A stretch of DNA of 7,654 nt from JBJKPP01 sp046706145 (GCA_046706145.1 JBJKPP010000115.1:1-7654), one strand, 5' to 3'. Shown: positions 1-6,959, counted from the stretch's first letter. Numbers and translations are program-made. The notes: generated from the letters alone by a model not told the origin.

Positions 1-1112
1 TTTATAGCTTTATCAATTATGCTGACCAAAAGGTCCTTATGCCTATTCCAATTCCAATGGCTGTCGAAGATTTTCTGCAAATGGCTTAAATGTTCAGCAG
101 CTGCTTTGTTGGCAATTCTTTGCATCCTGGAATCTATCGATGTATAAATATTAAGACCATCTTTGTATAGATTCAAACCGTTTTTCTCAGCAATTTCTTC
201 AAGTTTTGGTCTAATATATTCCATAAAATAAGGAGCGATGGAATTCGTTCGGCCAATTTTATCAGAAGCCAGTCTGATCGGCTGTTCTTTTAATTTTTCA
301 TAATCGGCTTCACTTAGATATCCTGCCACAACCATATTGTGCATCACCAAATTTCTTCTCTGAATTGCATGATCGTAATGCCTTATGGGATCGTAATATT
401 CCGGTGATTTCAACATTGCGACAAATAGTGCTGCTTCAGGCAGAGTAAGATCCTTGGCGCTTTTATTGAAATATATCCTGGCTGCTGACTCTATTCCATA
501 TGCACTTCGCCCAAAATACGAGACATTGAAATACATTTGAAGTATTTCATTTTTAGTAAACGTCTTTTCTATTTGTACCGCACTTATCCATTCCCTTATT
601 TTTCTAACACCTGTTTCAAAAATATTTTCGTGCCTTGATTTTAAGCTGTACAAATTTTTTGCAAGCTGCTGCGTAATTGTGCTTGCTCCTTCCCTCGAAA
701 ATGTAAAGATATCCTTGACCATTGCTTTGGCAACTCTTTCGAGGTTTACTCCCCAATGGTGATAAAAATCTCTATCTTCAGTTGAGATCAATGCGGTAAC
801 CAAATAATGCGGGAGGCTGTCAATTTCAGTTTCTGTCCTGTTCTGAATAAAAAATTGACCAATTATTTCTCCATCCACCGAATATACATTGCTTGCAAGC
901 TGAGGTTTTGGATTTTCTAATTCTTCTAATGACGGCACACCTTCAATTACATAGATAGAAAATGCTATAAATAAAATAATAGCAATACCCCATCCCCATT
1001 TTTTATTCAAGTTCAAATTCAAATTAGAAAACAAATCCTTCTTTTGTTTTCTCTTTTTGGGGTTTTTGAAATATTCGTCTAATTCAGAGTCGGAAATTTT
1101 GTTTTTACTCAT
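1..1112 (-). CDS. Class A penicillin-binding protein (PBP1A-like), glycosyltransferase half; 3' end beyond window
   Basis: Bifunctional peptidoglycan synthase that polymerises lipid II into glycan strands (GT51 domain) and would cross-link them (transpeptidase domain, not in the window). The visible 370 codons start at ATG 1112. Order: a Lys-rich cytoplasmic tail (residues 1-38), one transmembrane anchor (about 41-56), then GT51. GT51 motifs seen are EDRDFYHHWGV (112-122; E112 is the expected catalytic Glu), GASTITQQLAKNLY (142-155), the RKIREW...EKTFTKNEILQMYFN block (170-196) and YFGRSAYGIESAA (199-211) followed by LTLPEAALFVAMLKSP (222-237). The LYKDGLNIYTSIDSRMQ stretch (315-331) is the usual linker leading to the transpeptidase. 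The SxxK active site would lie past position 1, so transpeptidase competence cannot be judged. Only one base separates it from the upstream lpxH-like stop codon, so it is very likely cotranscribed. It would be named ponA/mrcA-like; a monofunctional transglycosylase is unlikely because the linker continues. Confidence 0.93.
   Translation of the reverse strand, partial: MSKNKISDSELDEYFKNPKKRKQKKDLFSNLNLNLNKKWGWGIAIILFIAFSIYVIEGVPSLEELENPKPQLASNVYSVDGEIIGQFFIQNRTETEIDSLPHYLVTALISTEDRDFYHHWGVNLERVAKAMVKDIFTFSREGASTITQQLAKNLYSLKSRHENIFETGVRKIREWISAVQIEKTFTKNEILQMYFNVSYFGRSAYGIESAARIYFNKSAKDLTLPEAALFVAMLKSPEYYDPIRHYDHAIQRRNLVMHNMVVAGYLSEADYEKLKEQPIRLASDKIGRTNSIAPYFMEYIRPKLEEIAEKNGLNLYKDGLNIYTSIDSRMQRIANKAAAEHLSHLQKIFDSHWNWNRHKDLLVSIIDKAI
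1005..1022. repeat. Three-copy hexamer repeat (RTTCAA) inside the PBP gene
   Basis: Units ATTCAA, GTTCAA and ATTCAA lie in tandem. On the coding (minus) strand they read as three Leu-Asn pairs (residues 31-36), just before the transmembrane anchor. A hexamer unit keeps the frame, so copy change would only lengthen or shorten the cytoplasmic linker. With three imperfect copies this may be chance in A+T-rich DNA. Confidence 0.45.
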
Positions 1113-1113
1113 C

Positions 1114-1839
1114 TTATTCCCAATCTACAATTTCAAATTTGTCATCGTTAAAAATACCATAACAAGGATTATCTATCCAAGAGCCTAAATTAATATAGTA
1201 GCCATTTTTATATGGTTGAAACATTTTTTGATGAAGATGTCCAAAAATAACAAAATCAAAACCTTGATCTATTTTATTCTTAGCGGTATCAAACAATCCA
1301 TCAGTTTCGCCATAATCCTTTTTTGCAGTATAATCTCTGCTTTTCTTGCTTGTACCACTCGCAATCTTAATCCCAAGATCGGGGTGAACCAAAGAGTATA
1401 GTTTTTGAAGAGATTTGTTTCTGAGGATTTTTTTCAAAATAAGATAACCATAATCATTTTTTACCAGTCCGTCTCCATGCGCAATGAAAAATCTTTTTCC
1501 ATTAAGCTTAACATCTAACGAATCATAATACAATCTTGTTCCAATTTCCCTCACAAAAAAGTCCTTGTGCATAAAATCATGATTTCCAATTAAATAATGA
1601 ACAACAACACCATTCTCAACTAAATCCTGTAAAGCCGTCAAAGTTCGAAAGAATCCTTTTTGATAAACTCTACTGTACTCGAACCAATAATCAAAAAGGT
1701 CGCCGACAATAAATACTTCATCGGCTGAATCTTTCATAAAATTCAGAAGCCGAACGAGAAGTCTCTCTTTACTTTTTTCTTCCTCCTTAGACCTCAAGCC
1801 CAAATGTATATCTGAAATAAAGAAATATTTCTTATTCAC
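1114..1839 (-). CDS. lpxH: LpxH-like UDP-2,3-diacylglucosamine hydrolase (calcineurin-like metallophosphoesterase)
   Basis: Probable lipid A pathway enzyme at the inner-membrane face, cleaving UDP-2,3-diacylglucosamine to lipid X (2,3-diacylglucosamine 1-phosphate) and UMP. All metallophosphoesterase motifs are present in 241 residues: SDIHLG (D10, H12), VGDLFDYW (D47), IGNHDF (N86, H87), AHGDG (H121) and FGHLH (H201, H203). The size and the VHPDLG and INLGSW segments fit Bacteroidota-type LpxH. E. coli LpxH has Arg where H87 stands (GNRDF, from memory), so substrate assignment is by similarity to the FCB-type branch and is less certain than the fold. The start codon is GTG at 1839-1837. An in-frame TAG lies only three codons upstream (1848-1846), and D10 rules out a later start. 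It sits between an M1 peptidase gene and a PBP gene on the same strand. The alternative is a metallophosphoesterase of other substrate. Confidence 0.85.
   Translation of the reverse strand: MNKKYFFISDIHLGLRSKEEEKSKERLLVRLLNFMKDSADEVFIVGDLFDYWFEYSRVYQKGFFRTLTALQDLVENGVVVHYLIGNHDFMHKDFFVREIGTRLYYDSLDVKLNGKRFFIAHGDGLVKNDYGYLILKKILRNKSLQKLYSLVHPDLGIKIASGTSKKSRDYTAKKDYGETDGLFDTAKNKIDQGFDFVIFGHLHQKMFQPYKNGYYINLGSWIDNPCYGIFNDDKFEIVDWE
1118..1121 (-). promoter_or_regulatory. Ribosome binding site of the PBP gene, inside the end of the lpxH-like gene
   Basis: On the minus strand GGGA is followed by ATAAG and then the ATG at 1112. The site overlaps the last sense codons (Trp-Glu) of the upstream gene and its TAA at 1116-1114. 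This arrangement supports the chosen PBP start and suggests translational coupling. Confidence 0.6.
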
Positions 1840-1842
1840 TAA

Positions 1843-1847
1843 TCCCT
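1843..1847 (-). promoter_or_regulatory. Ribosome binding site (AGGGA) for the GTG start of the lpxH-like gene
   Basis: On the minus strand TAGGGATTA precedes GTG. The purine run AGGGA ends three bases before the start codon, which is close for an SD. Together with the in-frame TAG at 1848-1846 it fixes GTG 1839 as the only workable start. Confidence 0.55.
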
Positions 1848-1886
1848 ATTTTCAAATTATTTATGAAAGATTGAAAAGAAAAGATA

Positions 1887-1894
1887 CAAATTTA
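1887..1894 (-). promoter_or_regulatory. Possible Bacteroidota-type -7 box (TAAATTTG) in the M1-lpxH spacer
   Basis: On the minus strand TAAATTTG matches the Bacteroidota housekeeping -7 consensus TAnnTTTG just after the M1 stop codon, and would start an RNA about 40 nt before the GTG. I see no convincing TTG-type -33 element at the right distance, so this internal promoter is only a possibility. Read-through from the M1 gene is equally likely. Confidence 0.2.
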
Positions 1895-1895
1895 G

Positions 1896-3605
1896 TTATT
1901 TTTTTTCTTCTACATTCACTAAAAGCCATGAATGTGGATCCAGAACTACGTCGGTTGGCTTACCTTTTACTGCGATTGCGAGAGTAGTATCGTGTGACGT
2001 GATATAATATCTACCAGATGTTGAATAATTATTTTTGCCCTTCAATTCTATCTCTATAGGAAAATAGTAAGTATCATAGCCGGATTGCGTTTGCTGCAGA
2101 TCAACAAAAACTGTATCAACCGGAACGCCGCTCTTTATCCTCCAATTATACTGCAAATCTAAATCACCCGTTCCTTTGAAAACCCATTCGTTAAAAAATT
2201 TATCCAGATTTTGTCCAGATACTTTATTACAAATATTTTCAAAGTCGTAAGTAGAAGCGTTTTTGTACTTATAGGTATTATAATAAGTTCTCAAGATTTT
2301 AAAGAAAGTTGAATCGCCAACCTCCCATCTCAGCATATGCAACACCCAGGCTCCTTTATCATAAACTGTAGTATTAAAAAGGCTTGTTGGATTATATAAT
2401 GTTCCGCTAAAATCGTCTTCAAAATCACTTCTCATAGTTGATTCAAGTGCGCGTTTATCCGAAAGATGTTCATAATATAAGGCTTCACAATATGTGGCAA
2501 ATCCTTCATTTAGCCAAATATCTTTCCATGATTTCAAGCCAACTGCATCACCAAACCAATGATGAGATAACTCATGCACATAAATATCTTTAAAGAAATT
2601 TTTGCCGCCTACAAAATTTGCACCTATTCCAGTTATTGTTTGGTTTTCCATCGCGCCTGCCGACCATAAAAACTCAGCAACACCATATTTTTCTTTAATG
2701 AAGGGATATTCGCCGAAAGTTTTTGCAAAAAAATCTATCATCTGAGCATGACCGCTAAAATCTATTTTTGCAGCTTTTAATTGCTGAGGAAAAGCATAGT
2801 AATAAATTGTCATTGTGTCGGATTTATCTTGCGATACATATTTTTCTGTAAAGCGGTCATAGTCCGCGGAGTAAAGCGCTATTAGGTAGGTAGAAATCGG
2901 ATAAATTGTTTTCCAGTGGTACGTTTTTCTGCTTCCATTAATAGTTGAGTCAACCAATATTCCATTCGAAACAGAAACGTCGGAGGTGTCATTAGTAATC
3001 TCCATATCCATTAATGCTTTATCTGTTGGAAGATCATTGCAAGGAAACCACGTTGATGCGTAATTTGGTTCACTAAGATTATAAACGACACTTTTCCCCT
3101 TATACTTACCAAAAATGAGGCCGCCAAAACCTTCTCTTTGAGGTTTTCCTTCATAAACGATTTCCACTTTGAAAGAGTCTTTCAATGCTTGAGCCAAAGG
3201 AATAACTAGCTTTGTTTTCTTAGGGAAAAAGTAATCGCTGTTTTGGTCGTTAACCTTTAATTCGAGAATTTGCATATTGTCATAAAAATTCAAATCGATT
3301 TCATGTAAGTCATTTGATAATAACTTGCCCTTAATGATGACATCTCCTTTTATTTTTTGTTCTTTAGTATTTAAGTCAATTTCGATGTTGTAATGAGTCA
3401 CGTCTATTTTATGCTGGTCAGCGCTGATATAATTATCGTTGTAATGAATTTCTGCCATCGATTTGAACTGGTTAGCAATCTGCTGTTTCGAAGTGTTAAC
3501 CAATTGAACTGTGCTGCTTAATGGAGAATAAGAAATGTAAAAGCTTAATGCGATTAGTCCTAAAATAGTTAGAGTCAAGAGTATATTTGTTTTACCTTTG
3601 GACAT
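1896..3605 (-). CDS. Membrane-anchored M1 family zinc aminopeptidase
   Basis: Removes N-terminal residues from peptides, probably outside the inner membrane. The N-terminus (MSKGKTN, then a hydrophobic run at about 8-25) is a signal anchor or uncleaved signal peptide; there is no lipobox. Residues 65-250 form the M1 N-terminal beta domain. The catalytic domain carries GAMEN at 317-321, HELSH at 344-348 and the third zinc ligand E367 in WLNEGFA, giving a perfect HExxH-x18-E spacing. Y415 in VYDKGAWVLHML is the expected transition-state Tyr. The catalytic core ends near 480 (FFNEWVFKGTG), and a short beta-rich tail follows. At 569 residues it lacks the large helical C-terminal domain of PepN/ERAP enzymes, as many bacterial M1 proteins do. 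No SD is visible upstream of ATG 3605. It is the first gene of the minus-strand run, 57 nt before the lpxH-like gene. The exact substrate is unknown. Confidence 0.92.
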   Translation of the reverse strand: MSKGKTNILLTLTILGLIALSFYISYSPLSSTVQLVNTSKQQIANQFKSMAEIHYNDNYISADQHKIDVTHYNIEIDLNTKEQKIKGDVIIKGKLLSNDLHEIDLNFYDNMQILELKVNDQNSDYFFPKKTKLVIPLAQALKDSFKVEIVYEGKPQREGFGGLIFGKYKGKSVVYNLSEPNYASTWFPCNDLPTDKALMDMEITNDTSDVSVSNGILVDSTINGSRKTYHWKTIYPISTYLIALYSADYDRFTEKYVSQDKSDTMTIYYYAFPQQLKAAKIDFSGHAQMIDFFAKTFGEYPFIKEKYGVAEFLWSAGAMENQTITGIGANFVGGKNFFKDIYVHELSHHWFGDAVGLKSWKDIWLNEGFATYCEALYYEHLSDKRALESTMRSDFEDDFSGTLYNPTSLFNTTVYDKGAWVLHMLRWEVGDSTFFKILRTYYNTYKYKNASTYDFENICNKVSGQNLDKFFNEWVFKGTGDLDLQYNWRIKSGVPVDTVFVDLQQTQSGYDTYYFPIEIELKGKNNYSTSGRYYITSHDTTLAIAVKGKPTDVVLDPHSWLLVNVEEKK

Positions 3606-3681
3606 TCGTTATTTTTTTTCATTTTTAAATGTAAGCAATATATAATTTCAAAAGAAAAGAAACATAAATCTTACTGAACAT

Positions 3682-3710
3682 TTGCCTGTTAGCTTTCATA
3701 TAAATATATT
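3682..3710 (+). promoter_or_regulatory. Weak candidate sigma-70-type promoter for glgC
   Basis: TTGCCT (3682-3687) and TATATT (3705-3710) are 17 bp apart, each a partial match to the -35 and -10 consensus. The predicted start, near 3717, would fall on the SD and leave almost no leader, which argues against exact placement. The overlapping TATAAA (3699-3704) is an alternative -10. Confidence 0.25.
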
Positions 3711-3716
3711 TAATAC

Positions 3717-3722
3717 AAGGAG
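3717..3722 (+). promoter_or_regulatory. glgC: Strong ribosome binding site (AAGGAG) of glgC
   Basis: AAGGAG lies 8 nt before ATG 3731, a near-ideal SD and spacing. It fixes the glgC start and is also evidence that the host uses SD-guided initiation, unlike most classical Bacteroidetes. Confidence 0.85.
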
Positions 3723-3730
3723 TAAATGAT

Positions 3731-4969
3731 ATGATCTTTCCCGGTTCCTCGATTTTGAGAGACACTACGACAATGCTGCTTGCCGGTGGCCAGGGTGAAA
3801 GACTTCACCCTCTTACTGCTTACCGAACAAAACCTTCCGTGCCATTTGGTGGAAAATATAGGATAATAGATTTTGCACTTTCAAACTGTCTAAACTCGGG
3901 TCTGAGAAAGATTTACGTATTAACTCAATATAAGTCGGAATCTTTAAACGAACATCTTCTTGAAGCATGGACTATATTTAATCCAGAACTGGGAGAATTT
4001 ATATATTCCGTTCCTCCTCAGCGAAAAATGAACAATGAATGGTATTTAGGAACCTCAAATGCTATTTATCAGAATCTTAATTTATTTTCTGCAGAAAGAA
4101 AAGTAAAATGGGTTTTGGTACTTAGCGGTGATCACATTTATAAAATGGATTACCTAAAAATGCTCCAATTCCATGTTGACGAAAAAGCCGACCTTTCGAT
4201 GGCATGTATAGATATACCTAAAGAAGAAGCAAACAGATTTGGAATTGTTGAAGTAGATAAAAATTATCGTATAGAGTCTTTTGTAGAAAAACCTCTTAAC
4301 CCTCCTGAGATACCTGACAACCCGGGCCGTTGTTTTGTAAATATGGGAATTTATGTGTTCAATGCGGACATGCTGAGAAATGTTTTGATGGAAATGGAAA
4401 CAAAAAAATTAAAGTCACACGATTTTGGACACGATGTTATACCCTATATGGTAAAATCAAAAAATAATATTATGGCTTACAAATTCCTGGATGAGAATAA
4501 GAAGTCAAAACCATATTGGAAGGATATAGGAACTATCGATAGTTATTATGAATCTTCTATGGATTTGATCTCCGTTACTCCGGAATTTAACTTGTATGAT
4601 CAGAATTGGCCCATTAGAACCTACCAGTATCAATATCCTCCGGCTAAGACTGTTTCTCATGAGGCTGAAAGAGTCGGAAGGTCGCTTAATTCTTTAATCT
4701 GTGATGGCTCTGTTGTTTCCGGAGGTCTCGTAGAAAAATCCCTCATTGGACCGAATGTCCGCGTTAACAGTTATTCTTACGTTACCGAATCAATTATTAT
4801 GAATAATTGCAACATCGGAAGACATGCAAAAGTTAGAAGAGCCATAATTGACAAGAATGTAAAGGTTCCAGAAGGCTACGAAATTGGCTTCGATCTAGAT
4901 AAGGATAGAAAGAAATTTATCGTTAGCGAGAATGGGATTGTAATCTTAGCAAAAAACCAGGTGCTCTAA
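3731..4969 (+). CDS. glgC: Glucose-1-phosphate adenylyltransferase (ADP-glucose pyrophosphorylase)
   Basis: Makes ADP-glucose and pyrophosphate from ATP and glucose 1-phosphate, the committed and normally allosterically controlled step of bacterial glycogen synthesis in the cytoplasm. The protein has 412 residues. The N-terminal nucleotidyltransferase domain opens with LAGGQGERLHPLT (17-29) and RTKPSVPFGGKYRIIDF (32-48); K42 aligns with the effector-binding K39 of E. coli GlgC. LSGDHIYKMDY (131-141; D134 the expected catalytic Asp) and FVEKP (184-188; K187 for glucose-1-phosphate binding) are intact. YWKDIGTIDSYYESSMDL (262-279) is the family signature. The C-terminal left-handed beta-helix follows from about 320 to 385 (SLICDGSVVSGG, SLIGPNVRVNSYSYV, NCNIGRHAKVRRAIID). 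The start is set by AAGGAG 8 nt upstream. No other glycogen gene is next to it: the left neighbour is divergent and uvrC follows after 81 bp. Confidence 0.96.
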   Translation: MIFPGSSILRDTTTMLLAGGQGERLHPLTAYRTKPSVPFGGKYRIIDFALSNCLNSGLRKIYVLTQYKSESLNEHLLEAWTIFNPELGEFIYSVPPQRKMNNEWYLGTSNAIYQNLNLFSAERKVKWVLVLSGDHIYKMDYLKMLQFHVDEKADLSMACIDIPKEEANRFGIVEVDKNYRIESFVEKPLNPPEIPDNPGRCFVNMGIYVFNADMLRNVLMEMETKKLKSHDFGHDVIPYMVKSKNNIMAYKFLDENKKSKPYWKDIGTIDSYYESSMDLISVTPEFNLYDQNWPIRTYQYQYPPAKTVSHEAERVGRSLNSLICDGSVVSGGLVEKSLIGPNVRVNSYSYVTESIIMNNCNIGRHAKVRRAIIDKNVKVPEGYEIGFDLDKDRKKFIVSENGIVILAKNQVL

Positions 4970-5050
4970 ACACTTTTGTCCTTCGATTTTATATTTATCT
5001 AAACTCTCCTTTCTATTATTTTATGAGATACAATCATATTATTTTTGAAT
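4970..5050 (+). other. glgC-uvrC spacer: no clear terminator, weak -10-like box only
   Basis: The 81-bp spacer shows no stable hairpin with a T tract, so glgC transcripts may read into uvrC. TACAAT at 5029-5034 is a five-of-six match to a -10 box but lacks a good -35 and would give a leader of about 10 nt. No SD precedes either possible uvrC start. Confidence 0.35.
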
Positions 5051-6901
5051 ATGAAACAGGATTTGGAAACAAAATTAAAGAATCTTCCCAATTCGCCGGG
5101 AGTTTATCAATTCTTCAATGAAAAGAGAAAAGTTATATATGTTGGGAAAGCAAGAAATCTCAAAAATAGGGTAAAAACTTATTTCCAATCACAGTTAGAC
5201 TCTCCTAAAACCTCAGCGCTTGTAAGTAAAATTTCAGACTTGGAATTGATTGTCACAGATACTGAGATTGAAGCCCTCGTCTTAGAAAATAATCTAATCA
5301 AAAAGTTTAAACCCCGCTATAATATAAATTTAAAAGATGATAAGTCTTTCCCATTTATTAAAGTTACAAATGAACCATTTCCCAGGGTATTTCCGACCAG
5401 AAGAGTAATTAGAGACGGTTCAAAGTATTATGGTCCTTATACAAGTGTGAAAGATATGAAATCTGCTCTACGACTAATAAACCAAACTTTCAGAATAAGA
5501 AGCTGCAGACTGGATATTACGGAAGAGGCTGTTAAGAATAAAAAATTCAAAGTTTGTCTCGATTATCATATTAAAAAATGCGATGGACCATGTGAAGGAT
5601 TAATTTCAAGAATACATTACAATGAAATGGTAGGTCAGGTTGTTAAAGTTTTGAAGGGTAAAACCGACGATTTAATTGAAGAGCTAAAGACTAAGATGAA
5701 CAAATCCGTGGAAGACCTTAACTATGAACAGGCTGCCGAATTAAGAGACAAAATTGTTCAGCTTCAAATTTTCTCTTCTAAACAAAAAGTAGTCAGCGAC
5801 GACTTTATCGATAGAGATGTATTTGCAATAGCTTATGAAGGTAAAGAAGCATCGTGTTCAATTTTGAATATAAGAAATGGTAAATTGGTTGGGAAAAAAC
5901 AGCTTCGGCTTTCCGTTGAAACAGGTAATGAACTAAACGATATTTATTATGCTACAATTAAGTTTTATTTCAATGAACCTACAGATATTCCGAAAGAAGT
6001 TGTAACAGAAGTTGAACCAACGGACATGGAAACACTGGAACAGTGGCTTAGTTCCCGCATGGCGATCAATTCCGATAAAGAAAATAAGAAAGTAAAGATA
6101 GTCGTTCCTCAAAGAGGGGGACTTAGGTCGCTTGTTAAGATGAGTAAAGAAAATTCTTTATTGCAGCTCAAAGAGATTCAACTCCAAAAGATGAAGAATC
6201 AAGGGACGGTTCCCTACTCTCTCTCAGCTTTGCAAAGAGATTTAAGACTAAAAAACCTGCCCAGAAAAATTGAATGCTTTGATATTTCAAATCTGCAGGG
6301 AACCGATTCAGTTGCAAGCATGGTGGTTTTTGAAGACGGTAAACCAAAGAAAAGTCTTTACAGGAAATTTATTATAAAAGATGTTATCGGTCCTAATGAT
6401 TTTTTGAGCATGAGAGAAGTCATACAAAGAAGATATTCTAAAGTTATAGATGGTTCAGAAAAATTACCGGATTTAATAATGGTTGACGGCGGAAAAGGAC
6501 AGCTTTCCAGCGCTGTAAAAGTTTTGGATGATTTGGGGATAAAAGACTATAATATTATAGGGCTGGCAAAAAGATTGGAAGAAGTATTCTTTCCTGGTGA
6601 ATCTGATCCTGCCAACATTCCCAAAACTTCATCCGGATTAAAACTATTGCAGCAAGTTAGGAACGAAGCTCATAGATTTGCTATTACTTTTCATAGAAAA
6701 AGAAGAAGTAAAAGAACTATCCAGACTGAATTGACGGAAATTAAAGGAATTGGGAAAGCAACTGCAAGTACACTTCTAAAAAATCTTGGCAGTATAGAGG
6801 ATATAAAGAAAACAGATAAAAATAAAATAACAGAGTTGATTGGTAAACATAAAGCCGAGCTGCTCTTTGATTATTTTGAAAAATCAGAAGATGATGAATA
6901 A
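5051..6901 (+). CDS. uvrC: Excinuclease ABC subunit C
   Basis: Nuclease subunit of nucleotide excision repair: recruited by UvrB to damaged DNA, it cuts 3' and then 5' of the lesion. Numbering is from ATG 5051 (616 residues). The GIY-YIG domain spans about 12-92 (GVY 17-19, YVG 30-32, R40, E79) for the 3' cut. Four cysteines follow (C152, C169, C177, C181) with the spacing of the UvrC iron-sulfur cluster. The UvrB-binding UVR segment is at about 208-240 (LNYEQAAELRDKI). The RNase H-like domain for the 5' cut has CFDISN (D411), MVDGGKGQ (D479) and EAHRFA (H541). A tandem helix-hairpin-helix region (IKGIGKATASTLLKNLGS, 564-581) closes the protein. An in-frame TTG two codons upstream (5045) is possible, but ATG gives the normal family N-terminus. 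No SD is visible. All catalytic residues are intact and the length is typical. Confidence 0.96.
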   Translation: MKQDLETKLKNLPNSPGVYQFFNEKRKVIYVGKARNLKNRVKTYFQSQLDSPKTSALVSKISDLELIVTDTEIEALVLENNLIKKFKPRYNINLKDDKSFPFIKVTNEPFPRVFPTRRVIRDGSKYYGPYTSVKDMKSALRLINQTFRIRSCRLDITEEAVKNKKFKVCLDYHIKKCDGPCEGLISRIHYNEMVGQVVKVLKGKTDDLIEELKTKMNKSVEDLNYEQAAELRDKIVQLQIFSSKQKVVSDDFIDRDVFAIAYEGKEASCSILNIRNGKLVGKKQLRLSVETGNELNDIYYATIKFYFNEPTDIPKEVVTEVEPTDMETLEQWLSSRMAINSDKENKKVKIVVPQRGGLRSLVKMSKENSLLQLKEIQLQKMKNQGTVPYSLSALQRDLRLKNLPRKIECFDISNLQGTDSVASMVVFEDGKPKKSLYRKFIIKDVIGPNDFLSMREVIQRRYSKVIDGSEKLPDLIMVDGGKGQLSSAVKVLDDLGIKDYNIIGLAKRLEEVFFPGESDPANIPKTSSGLKLLQQVRNEAHRFAITFHRKRRSKRTIQTELTEIKGIGKATASTLLKNLGSIEDIKKTDKNKITELIGKHKAELLFDYFEKSEDDE

Positions 6902-6923
6902 GATATTTCAAGGCATATATCTT
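6900..6923 (+). terminator. Weak hairpin at the uvrC stop codon, possible terminator
   Basis: AAGATAT (6900-6906) and ATATCTT (6917-6923) form a perfect 7-bp inverted repeat around a 10-nt loop, starting within the uvrC TAA. The downstream sequence is pyrimidine-rich (CTTCATTTG) but not a T tract, and the stem has a single G-C pair. It is weak as an intrinsic terminator and could be chance. Confidence 0.2.
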
Positions 6924-6928
6924 CTTCA

Positions 6929-6945
6929 TTTGTGACAATCACAAA
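6929..6945. repeat. 17-bp perfect dyad TTTGTGACAATCACAAA downstream of uvrC
   Basis: Two 7-bp arms (TTTGTGA and TCACAAA) flank CAA. The half-sites TGTGA/TCACA look like those of CRP-family or Rex operators, but the 3-bp centre is shorter than the 6-bp spacing those factors use. As RNA it would be a tight hairpin followed by ATTTATTAT, a mediocre terminator tail. It lies 27 bp after the uvrC stop and about 120 bp before the lipoprotein gene. Confidence 0.4.
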
Positions 6946-6959
6946 ATTTATTATCCATC

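Larger units (their letters stand above)
3606..3730. promoter_or_regulatory. Divergent promoter region between the M1 peptidase operon and glgC
   Basis: This 125-bp, strongly A+T-rich spacer must hold the start signals for both directions. On the plus strand there is a clear SD for glgC at its right edge. On the minus strand, TTGAAA and TATATT-like runs lie near 3635-3652, but I cannot pick a convincing -35/-10 pair for the peptidase gene. An A/T homopolymer of 8 lies at 3612-3619 close to the M1 start. No clear dyad or riboswitch-like fold is seen. Confidence 0.5.

Noticed and set aside
1216..1401. Plus-strand 61-codon ORF
   Set aside because: It lies wholly antisense inside the well-supported lpxH-like gene, has no SD of note and shows no recognisable protein features beyond a hydrophobic stretch produced by the opposite frame.
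3603..3622. Alternative upstream ATG (3622-3620, minus) for the M1 peptidase across an 8-A tract
   Set aside because: It is out of frame with the peptidase, and one-base slippage in the A tract brings in an immediate TAA rather than a fusion.
3726..3734. ATG ATA TGA mini-ORF overlapping the glgC start
   Set aside because: Two sense codons only, and the SD spacing to its ATG is about 3 nt versus 8 nt for the glgC ATG; chance overlap is the simpler reading.
4958..4980. Possible terminator hairpin at the glgC stop (GTG/CAC followed by TTTT)
   Set aside because: Only three base pairs can form, which is too weak to support a terminator.
5040..5047. TATTTTTG, a match to the Bacteroidota -7 box TAnnTTTG
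   Set aside because: It ends three bases before the uvrC ATG, so transcription would begin inside the coding region.
5045..5050. TTG start for uvrC two codons before the ATG
   Set aside because: No SD favours it and the ATG at 5051 gives the usual family N-terminus; the choice changes only two residues.
6741..6938. Minus-strand 65-codon ORF
   Set aside because: Antisense to the conserved helix-hairpin-helix end of uvrC; its Leu/Tyr/Phe-rich composition is what A+T-rich coding DNA gives on the other strand.
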